A program made the position numbers and the translations under genes. The notes beneath the pieces were generated by a model that was given only the letters and a program-made list of their open reading frames with translations, made no database searches and had not been told where the DNA came from. Below, in pieces: positions 1-4,561 of a stretch of 5,700 bases of DNA (positions within the stretch are counted from its first letter, which is position 1; each line of letters opens with the position of its first letter). Source of the stretch: Eubacterium sp. CAG:180 (lineage in GTDB: Bacteria; Bacillota; Clostridia; Oscillospirales; Acutalibacteraceae); contig HF993131.1 of NCBI GenBank assembly GCA_000432435.1, positions 171,969 through 177,668 on the forward strand, in the 5' to 3' direction.

Positions 1-240
1 GCAGCCGGTACTGTAGTTCTTTTTATTCTTGCTCCGACAGGAACGGGATATGAGGACGGCAGGATAACGGCTTATCGCAGAATATGTCGGCTCGTTTGCG
101 CGGTATCACTTTTGACGGCAATCATTATGTTTGTCTTTAAAGTGTACTCCGCCGCATCGGGTATAGCGGCCGGCATTATTGCAGAGAGCCTTTTGTGCCT
201 TGCGGAAATACTTAAAGAGCACCGTGCAACAACAAAATAA
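1..240 (+). CDS. AgrB-like accessory gene regulator protein, C-terminal end (5' partial)
   Basis: The reading frame enters from the left edge and is open for 79 codons to a TAA at 238-240. AgrB proteins are membrane cysteine proteases that trim and cyclise the AgrD peptide pheromone. What is visible fits the family's C-terminal end: a hydrophobic stretch, then a loop with APTGTGYEDG and basic residues (AYRRICR), a second hydrophobic helix (residues about 33-46), and a last segment GIAAGIIAESLLCL, which resembles the closing helix of AgrB. The catalytic His and Cys would lie upstream and cannot be checked. No AgrD-like small ORF follows in the 85 bases before the next gene, so any pheromone gene would be on the other side. 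It converges on the ylmC-sigG pair. The family call rests on the loop and helix pattern only; another small polytopic membrane protein is possible. Confidence 0.55.
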   Translation, partial: AAGTVVLFILAPTGTGYEDGRITAYRRICRLVCAVSLLTAIIMFVFKVYSAASGIAAGIIAESLLCLAEILKEHRATTK

Positions 241-258
241 TAACCCATATTCAAACAC

Positions 259-298
259 AAAAGGGACTGTAAAGCATAAAGCAATTACAGCCCCTTTT
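259..298. terminator. Bidirectional intrinsic terminator between agrB-like gene and ylmC
   Basis: A 14-base arm (259-272, AAAAGGGACTGTAA) pairs with 285-298 (TTACAGCCCCTTTT) with a single A/C mismatch around a 12-base loop. The outer A/T pairs supply a U-tract in both directions. The site lies between two convergent genes, 18 bases past the plus-strand stop and 27 bases past the minus-strand stop. Confidence 0.8.
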
Positions 299-325
299 GC
301 GTTATATTATAATATCCCCTCAAAT

Positions 326-622
326 TCAAAGTCTGAAAAGCGTATCTATGGGATTTTTCGGCTTTTGCGGCATAAGCTCTTCAGGACAGTCAAAATTTAC
401 AAGTATGGTGTCGTCGCCTATGACCTCAATTTCGTCCCATTTTATTTTGATGTCCTTCGGCTTGCCGCTCTTAAACGGAAATCTGCCCTTGCCGTATATG
501 ACTATTGAAACGATTGAGCCGCTCAGGGTATCAATCTCAACGTCACAGACAGAGCCGAGCCTTGCGCCGTCCTTTAAATTTATAATTTCACGTTCTCTCA
601 AATCCTGCACACTGCAAACCAT
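326..622 (-). CDS. YlmC/YmxH family PRC-barrel protein
   Basis: The product is a 98-residue protein of the YlmC/YmxH family, which is small, built on a PRC-barrel fold, and conserved in sporulating Firmicutes without an assigned biochemical activity. The fold signature is visible: LREREIINLKDGARLGSV near the N-terminus, where PRC barrels read 'v.d..G..lG.v', then VEIDTLSGSIVSIVIYG and a late W-EI-VIGDDTILV strand pair. The length is close to the usual 80-95 residues. The ATG at 622 is preceded five bases upstream by GGAGGTG (634 to 628 on the minus strand), so the start is well supported. The gene lies 51 bases downstream of sigG on the same strand with no obvious terminator between them, so cotranscription from the sigG promoter is likely. 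That order is common in clostridia. The transcript ends at the hairpin 259-298. Confidence 0.85.
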   Translation of the reverse strand: MVCSVQDLREREIINLKDGARLGSVCDVEIDTLSGSIVSIVIYGKGRFPFKSGKPKDIKIKWDEIEVIGDDTILVNFDCPEELMPQKPKNPIDTLFRL

Positions 623-673
623 AAAAACACCTCCGCCGTAAATACGTATGACGCAAAGGGCGAAAAAATAACA

Positions 674-1438
674 CTATTCTTTGATTTTCCTGATAGCCCC
701 CTTCTCAAGCCTTGATACCTGCGCCTGTGAAATACCGATTTCAGACGCCACCTCCATTTGCGTTTTCCCCTGCATAAATCTAAGTGCCAGTATCTTTTTT
801 TCGCGCGGTGACAATTCCTTTATGCTCTCCTTAATGGATATTTCGTCAAGCCAATCGGTATCCGTCTCACTTCCTCCGACCTGATCCATAACATATATGG
901 TGTCTCCGCCGTCGGAGTATACAGGCTCAAAGAGCGAAACCGGCTCCACTATCGCCTCAAGTGCTAATACTACGTCAGAACGGCTCGTGCCAAGCTCTTT
1001 TGCTATTTCGTCAACCGTCGGGTCTCTGCCGAGCTTTGCCTGTAATTTTTCTTTTGCCCCGAGGGCGTGGTATGCCGTATCTCTTACAGAGCGGCTGACG
1101 CGCACCGTGTTGTTGTCCCTGAGGTATCGCCGTATTTCACCGATAATCATGGGCACCGCATAAGTGGAAAAGCGCACTTTTAACGACACGTCGAAGTTAT
1201 CGATCGCCTTTATAAGACCTATTACGCCGACCTGAAAAAGGTCGTCAAGGTTTTCTCCGCGGTTTGTAAAACGCTGTATCACACTTAACACAAGGCGCAA
1301 ATTGCCGTTTATCAGTTTTTCGCGCGCAGACTTATCACCTTCCCTGATTTTCTTGAGAAGCTCAAGCTTTTCCTTTTCCTTAAGAACCCTGAGCTTAGAG
1401 GTATCGACACCGCAAATTTCAACCTTGCTGTACTGCAT
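674..1438 (-). CDS. sigG: RNA polymerase sporulation sigma factor SigG
   Basis: This encodes sigma-G, the late forespore-specific sigma factor that directs RNA polymerase to genes for spore maturation and DNA protection. The 254-residue product begins MQYSKVEICGVDTSKL, the diagnostic SigG N-terminus. Region 2 follows (NGNLRLVLSVIQRF, then LDDLFQVGVIGLIKAIDNFD), then the DNA-melting and -10 recognition segment FSTYAVPMIIGEIRRYLRDN with VRVSRS. Region 3 is about residues 115-185, with the family motif PVSLFEP. A region 4 helix-turn-helix, GKTQMEVASEIGISQAQVS, ends the protein. An in-frame upstream ATG at 1507 would add 23 non-homologous residues; it is rejected because homology begins at 1438, AGGAGAG sits six bases before that codon, and the candidate SigF promoter lies inside the extension. 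Length is normal for the family. ylmC follows on the same strand. The sigE gene often found just upstream of sigG is absent; RHS debris lies there instead. Confidence 0.96.
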   Translation of the reverse strand: MQYSKVEICGVDTSKLRVLKEKEKLELLKKIREGDKSAREKLINGNLRLVLSVIQRFTNRGENLDDLFQVGVIGLIKAIDNFDVSLKVRFSTYAVPMIIGEIRRYLRDNNTVRVSRSVRDTAYHALGAKEKLQAKLGRDPTVDEIAKELGTSRSDVVLALEAIVEPVSLFEPVYSDGGDTIYVMDQVGGSETDTDWLDEISIKESIKELSPREKKILALRFMQGKTQMEVASEIGISQAQVSRLEKGAIRKIKE

Positions 1439-1442
1439 GGCG

Positions 1443-1449
1443 CTCTCTC
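1443..1449 (-). promoter_or_regulatory. Shine-Dalgarno of sigG
   Basis: AGGAGAG on the minus strand, six bases before the ATG at 1438. It fixes the short 254-residue start against the longer in-frame start at 1507. Confidence 0.85.
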
Positions 1450-1468
1450 CTATAACTATTGTCATTAG

Positions 1469-1498
1469 GATTATTGCCGTGCAGCTCACTCTTAATAC
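1469..1498 (-). promoter_or_regulatory. SigF-type promoter upstream of sigG
   Basis: The minus strand reads GTATT (1498-1494), exactly 15 bases, then GGCAATAATC (1478-1469). The SigF consensus known from Bacillus is GYATA-N15-GGNNANAHTR; this matches four of five bases at -35 and nine of ten at -10. Transcription would start near 1462, giving a leader of about 25 bases that contains the ribosome binding site. SigF control of sigG is established for Bacillus; its use here is inferred from the match. SigG has a related consensus and might add autoregulation. Confidence 0.7.
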
Positions 1499-1511
1499 AA
1501 AACGCACCGTG

Positions 1512-1531
1512 AAAAATCGCGGCCGATTTTT
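1512..1531. repeat. Short inverted repeat upstream of sigG promoter
   Basis: AAAAATCG (1512-1519) and CGATTTTT (1524-1531) form a perfect 8-base inverted repeat around CGGC. The stem has only two G/C pairs, so it is at best a weak terminator in either direction; it could equally be a protein-binding palindrome. Confidence 0.4.
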
Positions 1532-1535
1532 TGGT

Positions 1536-1559
1536 GATATTTATTTAAGGTTAAATATC
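1536..1559. repeat. AT-rich inverted repeat upstream of sigG promoter
   Basis: GATATTTA (1536-1543) and TAAATATC (1552-1559) are perfect 8-base arms around an 8-base centre. It lies 38 bases upstream of the sigG -35 box. It may be an operator-like site; no function can be assigned. Confidence 0.35.
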
Positions 1560-1620
1560 GTCTCCGGCAGCGAGTAAAAGCACTGTAACCAAAAATTGAC
1601 ACATATCGTCTGCTTTTTTG

Positions 1621-1649
1621 TTGACTTTTTTTATACATTCTGTTAATGT
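1621..1649 (+). promoter_or_regulatory. Candidate SigA-type promoter with extended -10
   Basis: TTGACT (1621-1626), a 17-base spacer, then TAATGT (1644-1649) preceded by the extended -10 dinucleotide TG (1641-1642). The -10 box keeps only the key T, A and final T. The predicted start near 1656 would produce an RNA that reaches the terminator at 1781-1813. A perfect TTGACA at 1596-1601 has no matching -10 box. Confidence 0.35.
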
Positions 1650-1740
1650 TAATATGAAAACATACCGTTACGGCAAACAACGTTTAAAATGCAGCTGAAC
1701 GGGAGTGCAAGCCCCATGCGGTAAAATTTCACGGCTTGAT

Positions 1741-1783
1741 AAAAAAACGTGCGGCAAATTAAAAAACTTTAAATTTACGCACG
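1741..1783 (-). terminator. Possible minus-strand terminator
   Basis: Read on the minus strand, CGTGCG (1783-1778) pairs with CGCACG (1753-1748), with an inner AAATT/AATTT helix, and a run of seven T (1747-1741) follows. This is the form of an intrinsic terminator for transcription arriving from the RHS side. On the plus strand the same arms are the upstream helix of the candidate RNA. No minus-strand gene is visible for it to serve. Confidence 0.4.
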
Positions 1784-1813
1784 GATAATATCTATGATAT
1801 TGTCCGTTTTTTT
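1781..1813 (+). terminator. Strong rho-independent terminator
   Basis: ACGGATAATATC (1781-1792) and GATATTGTCCGT (1796-1807) make a 12-pair stem with one wobble pair and a three-base loop, followed by an unbroken run of T to 1813. It ends just before the first codon of the RHS fragment and would shut off any transcript entering that fragment from upstream. Confidence 0.8.
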
Positions 1814-1818
1814 AGTTT

Positions 1819-2457
1819 TTGATAATTGTCGGCAACAGAACTTCGACAACAGTCAAGTCCCTCGAAACCGCAAACGGAACATACACATATACTTATGACG
1901 CGGCCGGCAATATTCTGAGTATAAACGACGGAACATATACCGTAAGCTATGTTTATGACGGATTAAATCAGCTTGTGCGTGAAAACGACCAAAGAGCAGA
2001 CACCACAACCGTATATACATATACAAACGGTAACATTACCGGCAAAAAGGTATATAAATACACTCTCGGCGACGTCGGAGAAGAAATAAAGAGTACGAAC
2101 TACGGCTATTCAAACAGCGAGTGGCGCGACCTTTTAACAAGCTTTAACGGTCAGGCTGTAACCTATGACGAAATCGGCAATCCGCTCACTTTTGGCAGTA
2201 AGTCGTTTGAGTGGTGCGGCAGGCAGCTTGAGCGTATAACCGACGGAGACAACACATATGTTTACGCTTACAATACCGACGGCGACAGAGTAAGCAAAAC
2301 CGTAAACGGCGTAAAGACCGAATATTTCTATAACGGAAGTATATTGGCAGGTCAAAAGACGGGCGACGAAACGCTTATCTTTATGTATGATAATAACGGC
2401 GACGCTTTCGGTTTCATTTATAACGGCGAAGAATATTACTACATAAAGATTTTATAA
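1819..2457 (+). pseudogene. RHS/YD-repeat core fragment lacking both ends
   Basis: The 212-codon frame opens with TTG at 1819, has no ribosome binding site, follows a TAG at 1813-1815, and sits directly behind a terminator. It is an internal piece of an RHS protein, the large secreted beta-cocoon shell that encloses a C-terminal toxin. YD-type repeats are clear: GTYTYTYDAAGNILSI, VSYVYDGLNQLVRE, AVTYDEIGNPL, YVYAYNTDGDRVSKTV and FGFIYNGEEYYYIK. Homology starts near GNRTST (about 1831), so the upstream shell of many hundreds of residues is missing. It stops after EYYYIK, where intact RHS proteins continue NLQGDI; here the frame ends IL-TAA. The whole RHS autoprotease core box and toxin are therefore lost at this end. 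It is probably a silent recombination remnant; annotation pipelines may call it an RHS-repeat CDS. Confidence 0.85.
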
Positions 2458-2495
2458 CTAATCCACTTGAGGGTGAAAACAAGGTGATAATATGA
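2448..2495 (+). pseudogene. Possible tail of a lost toxin, overlapping the next start
   Basis: In the frame one base on from the RHS fragment, 15 codons (DFITNPLEGENKVII) run to a TGA at 2493-2495. That stop overlaps the ATG at 2492 as ATGA. Toxin and immunity genes often overlap this way, so this may be the last piece of the toxin formerly paired with the gene at 2492. The stretch is very short and may be chance. Confidence 0.3.
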
Positions 2496-3031
2496 TTTTA
2501 TACAGCGATGAATATACTCGAAAGCTTGAGCTTGAGGGAAAATGGATTGATTGTGTCCGGTATTCGCACGAAAAGCTGACAGCAGATAGAAAAAATGTTT
2601 CGCTGTTTTTGAAACTATCGGTTAACACTTGGTATACCTTGACTTTAGATGGACCGGTACTTTCCTTGAAAAAAGGCGAATATGACACATTGACCGATAT
2701 GTTGTGTCATTGTTTCAAGTATTTCAATTCTGCATTTTCTGCTAATGAGAACTGCCAATGGCTATTTGGATATATGATGGAAGTTAGACCAGATTTGTTT
2801 CTCAATTCCGGAGTGGAGTATACTGCAATAGAACAGCAAGGAAAAATTCAAATTGAAAAAGCAAGCGAAAATGGTAACATGTTTGCACAACTACTATTTG
2901 CGTTGGACAACCGTTCTGATAAAGAAATTGAAAGGAAACGGAAAAGAGTCAGTGAACATATATCAGAATATTTTGACGAAAGTCAGGAGGTGGATAAGTA
3001 TTTCATTGAAATATTAACGACAAATTTTTAA
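2492..3031 (+). CDS. Predicted immunity protein (hypothetical, orphan)
   Basis: The 179-residue protein is soluble, has no signal peptide or membrane span, and looks largely helical. It begins MILYSDEYTRKLELEGKWID, and has a Trp/Tyr-rich middle (NTWYTLTL, CQWLFGYMMEVRPDLF) and a basic, Glu-rich C-terminal helix (KEIERKRKRVSEHISEYF). No named family is assigned. The pattern 'Y-k-LE-EGKW' followed by W and GYM blocks resembles uncharacterised partner genes found after RHS tips in gut clostridia; this comparison is from memory. AAGGTG at 2481-2486 gives a five-base spacing to the ATG. Position, immediately after an RHS fragment and before another, supports an immunity role: neutralising a toxin whose gene is now reduced to at most a few codons. 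The frame is intact, so it may still protect against toxin delivered by neighbouring cells. Confidence 0.65.
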   Translation: MILYSDEYTRKLELEGKWIDCVRYSHEKLTADRKNVSLFLKLSVNTWYTLTLDGPVLSLKKGEYDTLTDMLCHCFKYFNSAFSANENCQWLFGYMMEVRPDLFLNSGVEYTAIEQQGKIQIEKASENGNMFAQLLFALDNRSDKEIERKRKRVSEHISEYFDESQEVDKYFIEILTTNF

Positions 3032-3061
3032 CATTCTACTGGGATATTCACAAGCCCTTAA

Positions 3062-3201
3062 ATGTTTCAAGTAATTCCTGACAAGTGCCGTGGTATTCGA
3101 GCGGCGGTGATTGCCGGTAGACGGCATTTTGTTTCAGCAGGTAACCGTCCGAAAAGACACAGCCACGTAGGGGGCATCCCTCCGGGGTACATAACAGAAT
3201 C
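3062..3201 (+). other. GC-rich structured spacer of unknown nature
   Basis: This stretch lies between the first immunity gene and RHS tip 1. By hand count 3081-3190 is 58% G+C, above the flanking genes. Arms 3083-3091 (AAGTGCCGT) and 3121-3129 (ACGGCATTT) can form nine pairs in RNA, one of them G-U, enclosing CGGC/GCCG (3102-3105, 3113-3116). A frame from ATG 3062 runs without a stop into the RHS sequence and ends at the TAA at 3239-3241, but it has no ribosome binding site. A 41-codon minus-strand ORF also spans it. It could be a multicopy intergenic repeat, a structured RNA, or the end of a lost gene. No transposase or known element is recognisable. Confidence 0.4.
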
Positions 3202-3232
3202 CAGCGAGACGGGTTATTACCACCTCAAATCA
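3202..3232 (+). repeat. 31-base direct repeat, copy A (RHS core)
   Basis: Identical over 31 bases to 4337-4367. It encodes SETGYYHLKS of the RHS core, in the same codon register in both places. Sequence diverges on both sides. Confidence 0.9.
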
Positions 3233-3683
3233 AGGTACTAAAACCCTGAATTGTGTAGGTTCTTGAATGCTAATAGTGTTGATGTACTTGATGAAGACCA
3301 AAATAATGTTCTTGAGAATAATTTATTTGCATATTGCCTTAATAATCCTGTAAATATGGTCGATTATGATGGAAATAGCGCAGTAGCTATAGCAGGAGGT
3401 TGTGGTTTATATGTATGGGCGTTTGCCGGGGCAAATGCATGGAATATTATTGGTCAAGTAGTACTTGTTGGAATGGCTGTTGTAACTATTGTATTAGCAA
3501 TAAAAATAGTTTACGATAAAACATCTGGCAAAAAAACTACAAAAAATGGTTCGCAGACTGCCGGACACAGGACTACTAAAAATGGTTCAAAGAGAAAAAA
3601 CTAATGACAAACATACAAGACCAAGACCGGGGCGTCAAAGTGAAAAGAAAAAGATGAAACCGTCTTGGAAAAGAAGGAGGTAA
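3203..3683 (+). pseudogene. RHS tip 1: core end plus variable toxin tip, disrupted
   Basis: The segment starts at SETGYYHLKSRY of the RHS core. The next codon, a Tyr in the parallel copy, is TAA (3239-3241). Translation then resumes in the same frame: NPELCRFLNANS, the RHS core box LFAYCLNNPVN and DYDG, the junction where variable tips begin. The tip has two hydrophobic segments (about 3392-3520) and a Lys-rich linker with repeated TTKNGS. The frame ends at TAA 3602-3604, but one base less in the A run at 3595-3600 would continue it as KHTRPRPGRQSEKKK and end at TAA 3681-3683. That tail resembles the closing basic segment of other RHS tips. Its last codons form the AAGGAGG ribosome binding site of the next gene. 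The longest open piece is 3251-3604 (117 codons from TTG). Toxin activity is unknown. Confidence 0.75.
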
Positions 3684-3689
3684 AATAAT

Positions 3690-4241
3690 ATGGATATTAT
3701 AAACAGCATAAAATTTTGTCGAGACAAGCGAAAGGTTGCAAACGTATACCTCGATAAAGAGGACACATGCCATCATCTGACGGGATATATTACCGCCTGT
3801 AATGATGACGAGGTGCTGATAGCCCACATTAACACACGAGGCGAATACGACGGATTTGTATATGAATATGCAAGCAATGTTTATCGTGTCGATTATGACG
3901 GAGAGTATGAAAATAAAATCGGAACGCTGTATAAATTAAAACATCAAAGTCACCCGCAATTTGAACCTGATGAAGAAAATATTCTCTTCTCATTGCTGAA
4001 ATTTGCCGAAAACAGCAAACTTTTGGTTTCGTTGGAGGATGAAGAGAACAGCGTAACCGGTTTTTTGAAAAGCTTTTCCGACACCCAAATTGAGCTTGAA
4101 ACCGTAAATGAATACGGTAAATACAGCGGTGTTACCGTAATTGATTTGGAAATGGTTGAAACCATTTCCGTTGACACCGATTACGAGCAAGACGTTAAAT
4201 TGTTGGCAGATAATAATACAGAGAACGGTTCTGTGTGTTGA
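3690..4241 (+). CDS. Predicted immunity protein with internal duplication
   Basis: The 183-residue acidic protein (many Asp and Glu) has no signal or membrane segment and looks beta-rich. It contains two related halves: residues about 13-74 and 107-166 align on Leu-Thr-Gly-Tyr/Val-Thr-Gly-Phe (31-32, 123-124), Asn-x-x-Gly-x-Tyr-x-Gly (48-55, 140-147) and Val-Asp...Tyr-Glu (67-74, 161-166). Such a tandem small-barrel arrangement recalls Sm/SH3-like folds, but no family is assigned. AAGGAGG at 3674-3680 lies nine bases before the ATG and overlaps the restored stop of RHS tip 1, the tight coupling expected of a toxin-immunity pair. The inferred role is to bind and block the tip 1 toxin in the cytoplasm. 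The gene is intact while its toxin is broken. A non-immunity role cannot be excluded. Confidence 0.65.
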   Translation: MDIINSIKFCRDKRKVANVYLDKEDTCHHLTGYITACNDDEVLIAHINTRGEYDGFVYEYASNVYRVDYDGEYENKIGTLYKLKHQSHPQFEPDEENILFSLLKFAENSKLLVSLEDEENSVTGFLKSFSDTQIELETVNEYGKYSGVTVIDLEMVETISVDTDYEQDVKLLADNNTENGSVC

Positions 4242-4257
4242 AAGCCGTGCGAAACAG

Positions 4258-4284
4258 TTGAAGTGTGTATATTTATTTTATAAT
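4258..4284 (+). promoter_or_regulatory. Candidate promoter in front of RHS tip 2
   Basis: A perfect TATAAT at 4279-4284 follows TTGAAG at 4258-4263 with a short 15-base spacer. It also lies in a small inverted repeat (GTGTAT 4265-4270, ATACAC 4283-4288). If active it would transcribe tip 2 and its immunity gene independently. The spacing is poor and AT-rich DNA yields such boxes by chance. Confidence 0.3.
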
Positions 4285-4523
4285 ACACCGCCTTGGCTCA
4301 AATGAACCCTCTGCGGTACAGAAGCTACTATTACGACAGCGAGACGGGTTATTACCACCTCAAATCACGCTATTATTCTCCTGAAGTCGGACGATGGATT
4401 AGCCCTGAACCTAATGTTGATTATGGTGAATTTGACGAAGGTTCTGAAATCCTTGGATACAATGTGTATGCTTATTGTTTCAACAATCCCGTTAACAATT
4501 TTGACCCCAAGGAGAGTTTGTAA
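4284..4523 (+). pseudogene. RHS tip 2, core part (frameshifted from its toxin)
   Basis: This frame follows a TAA at 4281-4283; the first usable start is TTG at 4293, without a ribosome binding site. It encodes the last part of an RHS core: LAQMNPLRYRSYYYDSETGY, then HLKSRYYSPEVGRWISPEP, then NVYAYCFNNPVNNFDP. This is the conserved RHS-repeat-associated core domain that precedes the variable toxin and, in studied RHS proteins, carries the autoproteolysis region. The frame then reads KESL and stops at 4521-4523. The frame two bases on reads QGEFVISTAV and continues into the next ORF, restoring the usual DPxG junction. One extra C in the run at 4505-4508 would join the two. The upstream shell of an RHS protein is absent, so this is an orphan tip module rather than a full gene. 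Confidence 0.8.
4337..4367 (+). repeat. 31-base direct repeat, copy B (RHS core)
   Basis: Identical to 3202-3232, with starts 1,135 bases apart. Recombination between the copies would delete tip 1's body and its immunity gene and join tip 2 in frame. Confidence 0.9.
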
Positions 4524-4561
4524 TATCTACAGCTGTTCTAATTGGAATTGGTATTGGCGCA

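Larger units (their letters stand above)
1656..1813 (+). ncRNA. Candidate structured leader or small RNA ending in a terminator
   Basis: Between the candidate promoter and the strong terminator lie about 150 bases with no usable ORF but several possible helices. These are TACCG with CGGTA (both in the 1662-1725 stretch), CAAGCC with GGCTTG (near 1708-1738), and CGTGCG (1748-1753) with CGCACG (1778-1783), with an inner AAATT/AATTT helix. The last helix shares bases 1781-1783 with the terminator stem, so the two would compete as antiterminator and terminator do. No known riboswitch class was recognised. The sequence downstream is a start-less RHS fragment, so if this was a leader, its gene has been lost. 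The call rests on hand-drawn helices only. Confidence 0.3.

Noticed and set aside
179..641. Plus-strand ORFs crossing the ylmC gene and the terminator
   Set aside because: They overlap the AgrB-like end, a terminator and ylmC, and their products show no family features.
897..1163. 88-codon plus-strand ORF opposite sigG
   Set aside because: Fully antisense to a conserved gene, Ser/Thr-rich shadow composition, no ribosome binding site.
1439..1507. In-frame extension of SigG to an ATG at 1507
   Set aside because: The added residues have no SigG homology, a proper ribosome binding site precedes 1438, and the candidate SigF promoter lies inside the extension.
1492..1680. 62-codon minus-strand ORF upstream of sigG
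   Set aside because: It runs through the sigG promoter and inverted repeats, has no ribosome binding site, and its composition looks random.
1680..1740. Resemblance of GGGAGTGCAAGCCCC to part of a cobalamin or TPP riboswitch
   Set aside because: The defining conserved boxes of either class are not present in order.
3031..3250. Integron attC site or insertion sequence in the spacer
   Set aside because: No attC core sites, no transposase, and no terminal inverted repeats with target duplication could be found.
3594..3604. Programmed -1 frameshift at the A AAA AAC heptamer in tip 1
   Set aside because: The heptamer is in register, but a -1 shift leads to a frame ending in VKVKRKR without the KHTRPRPG tail; +1 is needed.
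3202..4367. CRISPR array
   Set aside because: Only two copies of the repeat, far apart and inside protein-coding RHS sequence.
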